Assembly (NCBI GenBank): GCA_964423615.1
Contig: CAYRFQ010000001.1
Coordinates: 124,001 to 188,000 of the forward strand
Length of the DNA: 64,000 nt
Direction: 5' to 3'
Source: CAYRFQ01 sp964423615
GTDB taxonomy: Bacteria > Planctomycetota > Planctomycetia > Gemmatales > Gemmataceae
Within the stretch, counting starts at the first letter, position 1, and each line of letters begins with the position of its first letter. The notes under the pieces are model-generated. The model searched no databases. It was not told where the DNA came from and saw only the letters and a program-made list of their open reading frames with translations. Below are positions 34,971-42,951 of the stretch, piece by piece. The translations under genes were made by a program, and so were the position numbers.

Positions 34971-37595
34971 ATGAACTTTGATTCTGAATTCGCAAAAAAG
35001 AAATTGTTCTGGATTTTGGTTGGAGTTGCAATCCCATTAGAGTTGCTAGTCGTCCTGCTTGGGTCGTTAGCGGTATCCGGTTCCGTTTCAGCTCAGAAGA
35101 AGAAGATTGACGACGAACTCAAAAAAGCACGACCGGGTGGAGAAATACTCGGGAAAGCTCACATCGAGAAAGCCAAGAAAGAATTCTCCTTTTTCGCCAA
35201 AGGAGAGACACTCGTCCACAAAAAGGCTTGGGGAAGCCAGAAAGTCCTGATGAAATGGCCGGAAAAATTTCAGAGGATGAGAGCGTTCACGGACGGGATT
35301 TTTGCGGTGGAAGTGACCGTTCTCAAGGAAAAGCCCAAGGTCCAAGAAACACCAAAATCGGTACCCGAAGGCTCTCAACCTCAGTCAGGTGCGGGAAGTA
35401 CCCCACCACTGCAGGCAAATCCCAAGACCGGAATACCACAGCTTGGCCAAACACCTCCCAATGTCCCTGCATCTGGCGAACAAACGACCACTCCCCCTGC
35501 TGACTCGGCCACGTCTTCGGAAAAGAAAGAGAACACAGAAGGGGGATACCAGGAGTTGGTCGGCCAACTCGTCGAGGTCAAGGACATGTTCCGTGGAATG
35601 GCACCTGTTCGAGTCCTTGATGATAAGGGAGAGTTCAAGAAGGACGCCAACGGTAGGCCAGTCTTCGTCATTGTTCGTCCGACCGTGGACATGATCATTA
35701 AAGACAAAGAGGGCGCGGTTTACAAAAAAGATAAAAGCTTCGGACTTTCCAAGATTTTTCGCAAAGGCGATTACTTAAAAGTGAAGTACATCAAGGGAAA
35801 GTACTTTGGAGATAAGATCACTAAGCCCGAGTACAACGACTACATCCGGTCCTACCCGGACCAAATCGCGAAGTTGCTCAAAATTGTTGACCCCTTGCGT
35901 CCCGACGGAACGGGCGTGGTTCAGTTCAAGGTGCCTTACGGCCCACAGCAGGCTGGTGGGCAGGGAGGCGGTGGGGCTCTGGGCGAACAAGGAGGATATC
36001 CAGGGGCTCCAGGAACTGGGCCAACAACATCACCCAAAGGTGGCCCCTGGCGGTACGACCCTTCGACGGGAGAGGGGGAGATTCCGGATAAAGCTTATCC
36101 GTGGTTGAACTGGGTGCCGAAGTGGCCTAAGTGGGACTTCGACGACCAGGGCACCAAAAGAAACGAACTGGCTTTCAAAGAGGTCTGGACGGCCCAAGAG
36201 GATATCTGGATCCAGTCCGAGCTGTTTCAGTTGGTCAGAAAGGCCAACGGATACGTTTCCAACTTCCGAGTTCATCCCGACGCAAAGAACCAAAAAGCTC
36301 GAGCCACGTTTTCCAACACCCAAGAGGCAAGTACGAGCCAGATCTATTACTTCCAAAATCCGTACTGGACCATGCAAATGCAGCTAGTCCGGTCTCGTGA
36401 CGGTACCCTCGAAGAGAACATCTTGAAGGTACGGGCCTTTAATCGTCTCACTCGTCGCCAGTCAACGGATGTCAAGTTCAAGATCACGGTGGTCGAACCA
36501 GCGACTCGAGGTGAAGGTCAAACTCCCCCACTGGTGATTCATCTACCAAAGAACGGCCTGGAAGAGGGGAAGGCTGTTCCCCTTTCCGGTCTGCAGGGCT
36601 CGACCGACGAATCACGAGCCTTCGGAACCCCGTGGTTGGAATTCCGGATCAACGACATAACACCGACTGGTATTTACAATGTGGAGCAAGTGTTGACCTG
36701 GCAGACTGCCGCCGTCAAGAGAATAGACCACATTGTCATCGGAAACGGACAAAATCCAGGGCTCGGGACCTTTGGATCTCCAGAAACGCAGGGAGGTGCT
36801 CCAGGCGCGGGTTCTCCAGGATTTGGAAGAGGAGGGGTGCCCGGTGGACTGGGAGCCACAGCGTCAACGGGCCCAACTGGACAATCCCACCGCACAGTGG
36901 TCGCCGAGTTGAAACCGTTCCCAGCCTTCAAGTCGGAAGAAGAGCCTGAAGAACTTTCCGATCCCAACTTTCCCGGTGCTATGCCAGGAGGGCCTGGCAT
37001 GCCTCAAGGGGAAGGAGCCGGACCAGGAGGGGTTCCCACCGCCCCAAAAGGAACCGGCAGTCCGTTTGAATTCAAACGCTACATTGAGGTGGGAGGTCGT
37101 ACCCGAAAACTTCCCGTTGGGATTTCCCTGATCATTGATCAACGTCACGTTGGGCTTGTGTTGGCAGCCTTTAGTAATTCGAAGCTCCGCATGCTAACTA
37201 CTCAGGTGTTGCTGAATCGATATCCGGACAGTGTCCGACCAGGCACGCCGGAAGACGCACAGGGAGATCCCGACGCAAACGAGGCTGGTAATCCGGGTGC
37301 ACCCGGAGGTCTTGGAGGAGGATTCGGGCCAGGGGGATTTTCTCCCGGAAGGGGGTTCGGCGGTCCAGGGGAAGGAGCCTCAGGGGGTTACCCTGGGGGT
37401 TACCCTGGTCAAACCGGGCCACTTGCTTCGAAAAAAGTGGAAACGGCCTCAGAGACTCCTGAGTCCAATATGGAACTGGTGGTCTATGGGATTGTCTCTC
37501 TCTACCAGCGATACCCTGCCAAGCCCGACCCTCTGCCGGGGGCTGGCGAACCTGGTGAGGATGGCGTGCCGGCCGTACCTGCTTCGGGCAGCTAA
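34971..37595 (+). CDS. Single-pass envelope protein with Gly-rich loops, second gene of the pilus-like operon
   Basis: A protein of 874 residues from ATG 34971 (AAGG ten bases upstream; GTG 34962 is an alternative). One membrane helix near residues 13-35 (ILVGVAIPLELLVVLLGSLA) is followed by a short helical segment, then a large extracytoplasmic part. Gly/Pro-rich inserts lie at about 328-350, 595-630, 670-695 and 772-818. Structured segments between them include LVEVKDMFRGMAPVRVLD and the C-terminal SNMELVVYGIVSLYQRYP. Topology and position after PilM-PilN recall PilO or GspM, but I cannot show homology. Unknown family. Confidence 0.82.
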   Translation: MNFDSEFAKKKLFWILVGVAIPLELLVVLLGSLAVSGSVSAQKKKIDDELKKARPGGEILGKAHIEKAKKEFSFFAKGETLVHKKAWGSQKVLMKWPEKFQRMRAFTDGIFAVEVTVLKEKPKVQETPKSVPEGSQPQSGAGSTPPLQANPKTGIPQLGQTPPNVPASGEQTTTPPADSATSSEKKENTEGGYQELVGQLVEVKDMFRGMAPVRVLDDKGEFKKDANGRPVFVIVRPTVDMIIKDKEGAVYKKDKSFGLSKIFRKGDYLKVKYIKGKYFGDKITKPEYNDYIRSYPDQIAKLLKIVDPLRPDGTGVVQFKVPYGPQQAGGQGGGGALGEQGGYPGAPGTGPTTSPKGGPWRYDPSTGEGEIPDKAYPWLNWVPKWPKWDFDDQGTKRNELAFKEVWTAQEDIWIQSELFQLVRKANGYVSNFRVHPDAKNQKARATFSNTQEASTSQIYYFQNPYWTMQMQLVRSRDGTLEENILKVRAFNRLTRRQSTDVKFKITVVEPATRGEGQTPPLVIHLPKNGLEEGKAVPLSGLQGSTDESRAFGTPWLEFRINDITPTGIYNVEQVLTWQTAAVKRIDHIVIGNGQNPGLGTFGSPETQGGAPGAGSPGFGRGGVPGGLGATASTGPTGQSHRTVVAELKPFPAFKSEEEPEELSDPNFPGAMPGGPGMPQGEGAGPGGVPTAPKGTGSPFEFKRYIEVGGRTRKLPVGISLIIDQRHVGLVLAAFSNSKLRMLTTQVLLNRYPDSVRPGTPEDAQGDPDANEAGNPGAPGGLGGGFGPGGFSPGRGFGGPGEGASGGYPGGYPGQTGPLASKKVETASETPESNMELVVYGIVSLYQRYPAKPDPLPGAGEPGEDGVPAVPASGS

Positions 37596-37616
37596 TTCCA
37601 TAGGTTGGCTACATTC

Positions 37617-37666
37617 GGAAAACGGAGCGCGACCCACCTGGTGTTCGCGTTTCCTTTTACTTTTTT
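37617..37666 (+). terminator. Second intercistronic hairpin with T-run
   Basis: GGAAA (37617-37621) and CGCGA pair with TCGCG and TTTCC (up to 37654) with a bulge, then TTTTACTTTTTT follows. It lies between the second and third operon genes. As with the element at 34884, it may tune read-through and the protein ratio. Confidence 0.45.
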
Positions 37667-37737
37667 CGCCCCGCAGGGGTGACCAACACTGATAACTTGG
37701 TGTCCAACAGAACATCCGTCTGACGAGGTAACCCACC

Positions 37738-40218
37738 ATGGCGAAGGAAACAAAGAAGAAAAAGCCAACGAAGGCCGAAGAAGCCAAAGCCAAGAAGTCC
37801 ACAAAGCCCAAGAAAGAGGCAAAGGGCGAGAAGAAGGAAAAGGCCGCCAAGCCCAAGAAACAGAGTGGCGATGGCGGTTCGTTGATGGATATGCTCATGG
37901 CCAAATCCGAGCGTATTGGTCTCGGTGTGGGCATCTTTTTCGCACTTCTTTTCGTTTATTGGGGATTCTCCAATACTCTAGGTGAGAGCGCTGGTAGTAA
38001 GATCAAGAAGTTGAACACCCAAATCAGCTCGCTTCGGACTCAAGTCGCTTCGGCAAAGCCGGACTCGCCGTTCACCCCACCCGAGGGTGACGACGACCCA
38101 GCCGCCTACCCAATGAAGGATCCGGCTCCGTTTGTCACCAAAACCAGCTTTTTCAATCCGGGCACGATCGGGGTGAACAAAGGCAAGAATCCACGAATCC
38201 TCGCACCCGGATTGTTTACTCCGGAGGAACAACTCAAGGAAGAGAAAAAGAAACCTGGCCAACGCAGCCCGGCAATTCAAGTTGCTTCCATCTGGGCACC
38301 GGTGAAAGTATTCCGGAAAAATTTCGATGGGCAAATCTTGCACGTCTATGAGTCCCAAGGAGCCGCAACGACCGGAGGGCCCGGAAGTTCCGGAGAATCC
38401 GGTTTGAATCCTGGAGGCATGCCAGGCGGTCCGGGAGAGACGGGTAACGCGGTACTCACACCGGATCTTCAGAATTTGATTCAACCCCAGCAGATGGTGG
38501 TTGTTTACACCAGTTTCCTCTATGAGGAACAGGTCAAAGAGTTCCAGAAAGCTCTCCGTAAGAAGAGAAAAGAAGAAGTTACGTTGGACCCAACACTGAA
38601 GCCGAAGGTCTTGGGGATCGAAGTGAAACGTTGTCGGCGACTTGTCCCGGACGGGGTCTTTTCGGAAATGGTCGGAGCTTTCTCTAGTTGGGAGGATCTT
38701 TACGCTCCTGGTGAGACCGCAGAGGAAGTTTTGGCATCGAAGCCCGGCAAGACTATCAAGGATCTCCTCAGATACACTCCGTTCGAAGCAAAACAAACGC
38801 AACAATACCAACAGTATATCCAACCGGGGTTGGTTACTCCGTTTCCCCAACTGGCCCACGGCGATTATCCCAAAGTCAAAATCGTCGGACTCAAGGGAGG
38901 TCCTTCCAGTACGGCTGGTGAACCTGGTTTCCCAGGTAGGGGCAATAACCCCGGCCTCCCCCCAGCTGGAGGTACCAGTGGTGATGGTGGTGAGGGTGGT
39001 GAAGGTGGCGAAGGTGGCGAGGGAGGCCAACAGGGGAACGGTGGCGTACCGAAGATGAAGTTCAAGAAAGTATCGATCGAGAAGTATTTGAAGCCCAACA
39101 AATCCTTCTACGATCAACTCACTGGGAAGTTCAATCCGTTCACGCCGACAGGCTCGGTCGCGAAAGTCGCAACACAAGGCGACCCGAACAATCCTCCTGG
39201 CTATCCTGGAGGTGAAACGCCCACAGGGCCACAACCAGGTGGAGAGCCCAACCCAGGCGAACCGGCAACTCAAGGGGCCGGGGGCGCTCCCGAGAAGCTA
39301 TTCATCCGGTTCCTTGATGTCGATGTTGAACCAGGTGAAACTTACGTGTATAGCATCCGACTTCGTTTGGCTAACCCCAATTACAAGCAATATGACAAAG
39401 TCATTTTTCCAACCCACGCCGACAAGAAATATTTGTACTCGCCTTGGGTCATCAGCCCAAGCATTACCATCGCTGATGAACTTCACTACTACGTCGCGGA
39501 TGCCCATTACCATCATAACCTTGGTAGAAGTTCCGGCAATTGGAACGATCTCCGCGATGAGGTCAAGAAATTTGTCAAGGTTCCAAGAAATCCACGCTCG
39601 AGGCAAAGTTATTGGCCAGGCATGGACGACAACAGAAGGTCCGACGAGCATGTCGCGTTCCAAATTCATAAATGGGTGAAGTCCTTCAAATTTCGCGGAA
39701 CAGGGGGAACGGCTCCTGGTGGGCTCTGGGCGATTGCTAGTCGGCTGCTCCTTGAGCGAGGTGAGTATCTAGAAACCAAGGAAATCTCCACCGCACTTCC
39801 CAAATGGGACTCTGAAGCCGGACAGTATGTTGTCCGACCTTACGACCCGCACCAGCGAAAACAAAAGGAATACCCAACTGCGGTTAACTTCAGTCCTGCC
39901 AACCGCAAAGTTCCTCCCCTGGTTGTTGACTTCAAGGGGGGAACATCTACCGAGAGCGCTGCGGAAGCTCTGTTAATGACTGCCGACGGACGACTACTTG
40001 TTTTTAACGAACAGGAAGACTCCGACACTTCGAAGAACCGAGACTTTGAAGGAGATTCGGGGAATTCAGGAGCCAAGGCTCGCGGGCTTGTCCGGTTCAA
40101 CCGCCAAAAACGTTGGCTCGAACGGGTGAACGAAGCGGTCGTAGCTACAGGTTCCACAGCTGGCCCAATGGGGTCAAACCCAGGCGCGGGTATCCCAGGT
40201 TTTGGTGGTTGTGAATAG
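37738..40218 (+). CDS. Single-pass envelope protein with Lys-rich tail and Gly-rich loops, third gene of the pilus-like operon
   Basis: An 826-residue protein. A very Lys/Ala/Glu-rich cytoplasmic tail (residues 1-42) precedes one membrane helix (about 59-78, IGLGVGIFFALLFVYWGF) and a short coiled-coil-like segment (KIKKLNTQISSLRTQV). The extracytoplasmic part has Gly-rich inserts at about 209-236, 387-436 (with GGEGGEGGEGGEGG) and 480-517. A structured domain follows from KLFIRFLDVDVEPGETYVYS, resembling a beta-sandwich. A strong terminator lies after the stop. Family unknown; the position suggests a pilus-platform or secretion component. Confidence 0.82.
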   Translation: MAKETKKKKPTKAEEAKAKKSTKPKKEAKGEKKEKAAKPKKQSGDGGSLMDMLMAKSERIGLGVGIFFALLFVYWGFSNTLGESAGSKIKKLNTQISSLRTQVASAKPDSPFTPPEGDDDPAAYPMKDPAPFVTKTSFFNPGTIGVNKGKNPRILAPGLFTPEEQLKEEKKKPGQRSPAIQVASIWAPVKVFRKNFDGQILHVYESQGAATTGGPGSSGESGLNPGGMPGGPGETGNAVLTPDLQNLIQPQQMVVVYTSFLYEEQVKEFQKALRKKRKEEVTLDPTLKPKVLGIEVKRCRRLVPDGVFSEMVGAFSSWEDLYAPGETAEEVLASKPGKTIKDLLRYTPFEAKQTQQYQQYIQPGLVTPFPQLAHGDYPKVKIVGLKGGPSSTAGEPGFPGRGNNPGLPPAGGTSGDGGEGGEGGEGGEGGQQGNGGVPKMKFKKVSIEKYLKPNKSFYDQLTGKFNPFTPTGSVAKVATQGDPNNPPGYPGGETPTGPQPGGEPNPGEPATQGAGGAPEKLFIRFLDVDVEPGETYVYSIRLRLANPNYKQYDKVIFPTHADKKYLYSPWVISPSITIADELHYYVADAHYHHNLGRSSGNWNDLRDEVKKFVKVPRNPRSRQSYWPGMDDNRRSDEHVAFQIHKWVKSFKFRGTGGTAPGGLWAIASRLLLERGEYLETKEISTALPKWDSEAGQYVVRPYDPHQRKQKEYPTAVNFSPANRKVPPLVVDFKGGTSTESAAEALLMTADGRLLVFNEQEDSDTSKNRDFEGDSGNSGAKARGLVRFNRQKRWLERVNEAVVATGSTAGPMGSNPGAGIPGFGGCE
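38989..39024 (+). repeat. In-gene 9-bp tandem repeats coding for Gly-Glu-Gly
   Basis: Four consecutive nine-base units, with only synonymous differences, encode Gly-Glu-Gly repeats in the third operon gene. Synonymous differences between units suggest the array is older than a single recent expansion. Confidence 0.75.
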
Positions 40219-40895
40219 TTGTGGACCGTCTTCTTACTTTTCGAGGTCTGCCTTGATCGAATGAATTCCGATTTAGGTCGAAGTTATACACCCGAAGGCC
40301 AAACGTGCTCATCAACGTTTGGCCTTTTTCTTGTGTTCGGGTGTTTCGGGATTGGTTTGGACATACTCGAACACAAGAACAATTAATCACGAACTGAGCA
40401 TGGCTACGGCAAGCCAATTGGTGCAAAAGGACATCAGAATAGCATGTACGATTTGGCATGTGCCTTGCTTGGTCGTAAACGCTCTCAGCATGGCAGAACC
40501 CATCGTTCTCCAGTGAATTTTTCAATCGAGTTAGAATTAAACTCTCGAAATGGAAAGAGGATGGTGGTAGGCTTGACACCTATTTGGGTCTGTTTGCTCC
40601 CAGTAGCACGCTTCTCCAAGACGACGACAATTGCGCCTGTTTGGCGAACACCGGGTGTGTTTACTGGGGACGTTTGGATTGATAGTGATCTCCGGAATGA
40701 CGTTGGTGTGGGGTATCGCCTCCAGATTCAGGAAACCCAAAACACTTTCCTTCGAATAACCTTGAATAAGCCAAACGGTCATGCGTAGGGTATGATTGGA
40801 ATTTCTAATTGGGACATGAGACGGCTCTTGTTTCTGTCTTGTCAGACTAGCTCAAAATCTAAAGCAACCTACAATCCCCTGGAGGATTGCCCAAG
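40219..40895. other. Intergenic region, 677 bp, after the pilus-like operon
   Basis: Contains the strong terminator at 40295-40329. Between it and the GYF_2 gene I found no convincing gene; an open frame at 40444-40788 lacks a ribosome binding site and any recognisable domain. The promoter of the GYF_2 gene is probably in the last 100 bases. Confidence 0.4.
40295..40329 (+). terminator. Strong intrinsic terminator of the pilus-like operon
   Basis: GGCCAAACG at 40297-40305 pairs perfectly with CGTTTGGCC at 40316-40324 around a ten-base loop, with A/T pairs extending the stem, followed by TTTTTCTT. It lies about 75 bases after the stop of the third operon gene and is the clearest terminator in the window. 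Confidence 0.88.
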
Positions 40896-42593
40896 ATGGC
40901 CCAAATTTGGTATTACACACAAAATGGTCAACAATGTGGGCCAGTGGATGGAGAAGAACTCAACCGCCTCGCGCGCTCGGGCACACTTCTACCCGATGAT
41001 CTAGTTTGGACCGAGGGGATGGCCAACTGGAACCGAGCGGGCGACACCCTCGAAATCTTTCTGGAACCAACTGGTGCCGAGGGCTTGGAGCCGTATGCGA
41101 GTTCAGGGTCATCGTCGGCCTCCCCAGATGGACTGAGTGCTGGTGACATCCTCGGTCCGGGGGAGCGGGAGCAAGACTTGGATCGTACCGACTCGTTGGC
41201 CGAACCGGAACAAGACGACCGGCCTCGAAGAGAACGACGACGCGATAGACGTGGTGAAGAAGATCTGTTTAGTCCCGTTGATGACGAACGAGGCAGACCC
41301 GAACGAGGAGGCACCGAACGAACCAGGCGACGTCGAGGCGGTGGTTCTGAACGAGATGCTTACCGCGACGATCGAGAACGTCGAAGACCCGAACGAGGAA
41401 GAAGCCGTCCCGAACGAGACGACGATCGCGACTACGACCGAAGGCGACGACGTCGAGACGATGATTTTGATCGAGGTGGCCGGAGGCCTCGCGGTAGACG
41501 ACGGCCTCCGAAACGCAATAACAGCGGACTGGTCATCGGGCTGGTTATTGGAGGAGTGTTCCTCCTTCTGATTATTGGAGCGATCATCATTGGCTTGGTC
41601 GTCAGTTCGGGCTCTTCGAGTAGCGGAGGAAACGTTATCGTCGGGAAGACGCAGAGAGGACGGTTGCGAAGTCGAGGGAGGGTCGATTATCGTGTCAACT
41701 TGAGAAAAGGAAAAGCGTATGTCTTCGACGTGACCAGTCAAAATCTCGACAGCGTACTCGAACTCCGCGACAACAACGGACGTCTCGTGAAACAAAGCTT
41801 CAACAATCAGGGAGTCCAACGATTTGGAAACGCCCGTCTTGTCTATGTCGCCAACTCGACCGCCACATACCAGGTAGTCGTTCGCCCTCGACGGGGTCGG
41901 GACAGTGGTTCTTTCGAATTTACTTACCGCCAAGCACAGCTCCTAAGACCGGGTCAGAGCGTCAACGATCGTTTGTCTGACGGTGCCGAGATGTTGTTGT
42001 ACGAGGTTCCTCTGACGAACAACAGGAGCTACCGGTTTACTGTGATCGCCGCAGGCAACTGGGACACACACATGTACCTCTACGACTCTCAAGGCAATCA
42101 AAGCCGGGATGACGACGATGGCGCACGAGGACTTAATTCCGAGATTAGGTTCCGAGCCTTTCGGACCGGACCTGTTTATGTTGGAGTGACAAGACACGGC
42201 GGACTCGGGCGAGCAGGAGGGTTCACACTCTCCGTCACTGACACGAATGCTTCAGTCAAGCAGACAGTCACTCGTCTGCCATTCATCGGGAAAAGAATAT
42301 CCAGGCACGACTTTTTGAAGGAGAGAGAACGCGATGGTTTCAGCGTGCAGTTTCGAGCAGGGCGGACTTACACCATCGAAATGAATAGGAAACCCGGGCC
42401 TGGTCGACTCAACCCTTGGTTGGATCTGTACGATTCCAAAGGAGTTCGTGTGCGATCTGACGATAACGGTGGTATTGGTCTTGATGCCAAAATCGTTTAC
42501 TGGGCACCAGCCACTGCGACGTATCTCATCTATTGCAGCTCGTGTGGGAATGTCGGCAATGGATCATATCATCTCCAAATTCAAGAAAAGTAA
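40896..42593 (+). CDS. GYF_2-TM-PPC protein, copy A
   Basis: A 565-residue protein from ATG 40896, with GGAGG ten bases upstream. Residues 1-55 form a GYF_2 (DUF4339) domain: IWYYTQNGQQCGPVDGEELN and LVWTEGMANWNRA. A disordered Arg/Asp/Glu-rich linker covers about 95-205, followed by a membrane helix (about 209-234) and an extracytoplasmic part with three PPC-like beta modules (YRVNLRKGKAYVFDVTSQ, FTVIAAGNWDTHMYLYD, FRAGRTYTIEMNRKPG). GYF-type domains bind Pro-rich peptides, so a link to Pro-rich partners is possible. A paralogue lies immediately downstream. Confidence 0.88.
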   Translation: MAQIWYYTQNGQQCGPVDGEELNRLARSGTLLPDDLVWTEGMANWNRAGDTLEIFLEPTGAEGLEPYASSGSSSASPDGLSAGDILGPGEREQDLDRTDSLAEPEQDDRPRRERRRDRRGEEDLFSPVDDERGRPERGGTERTRRRRGGGSERDAYRDDRERRRPERGRSRPERDDDRDYDRRRRRRDDDFDRGGRRPRGRRRPPKRNNSGLVIGLVIGGVFLLLIIGAIIIGLVVSSGSSSSGGNVIVGKTQRGRLRSRGRVDYRVNLRKGKAYVFDVTSQNLDSVLELRDNNGRLVKQSFNNQGVQRFGNARLVYVANSTATYQVVVRPRRGRDSGSFEFTYRQAQLLRPGQSVNDRLSDGAEMLLYEVPLTNNRSYRFTVIAAGNWDTHMYLYDSQGNQSRDDDDGARGLNSEIRFRAFRTGPVYVGVTRHGGLGRAGGFTLSVTDTNASVKQTVTRLPFIGKRISRHDFLKERERDGFSVQFRAGRTYTIEMNRKPGPGRLNPWLDLYDSKGVRVRSDDNGGIGLDAKIVYWAPATATYLIYCSSCGNVGNGSYHLQIQEK

Positions 42594-42951
42594 AGCCATC
42601 TTCGTTTGACGCTCAACTTCGGCGTCGTTCGGAACATACAGTGATTCCGACCACGATTGATCCTACGAGGCCCAAGACGATTTCCAGCAATTTATGTTCT
42701 CTCTATGTTTGATCGACTCACCCCTCGGTAGATTCCGAGGGGTCTTCTTTTTCTCGCCGATTACGGACTTTCTAAAGGGAAAATCGTCCTCCCCTTTTGC
42801 TTCTCCTATCTCCCCAAGCTATATACTATTGACCACCTTTGTGGACGTAGGAATCAACACCTTCACTAATGTTGTTCTTTGATCCCTATCGATCAAAAGG
42901 GATGGAAAAACAACGACAGCCTCGTTCGTATCGGGAGAGGAGAACGACCTC
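42594..42951. other. Spacer between tandem GYF_2 genes, 358 bp
   Basis: Holds a terminator at 42719-42750 and presumably the promoter of copy B. No gene recognised. Confidence 0.45.
42719..42752 (+). terminator. Intrinsic terminator between the GYF_2 genes
   Basis: CCCCTCGG at 42721-42728 pairs perfectly with CCGAGGGG at 42735-42742 around a six-base loop, followed by TCTTCTTTTT. It suggests that copies A and B are transcribed separately, though read-through is possible. Confidence 0.85.

Noticed and set aside
37978..39273. 431-codon minus-strand open frame
   Set aside because: Antisense to the third pilus-like operon gene; its length comes from the Gly/Pro codon bias of that gene.
40444..40788. 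Plus-strand open frame between the pilus operon and GYF_2 copy A
   Set aside because: No ribosome site, no domain, and atypical composition.
41109..41933. 274-codon minus-strand open frame rich in Ser/Thr
   Set aside because: Mirror of the Arg/Asp-rich linker of GYF_2 copy A; low complexity and no start signal.
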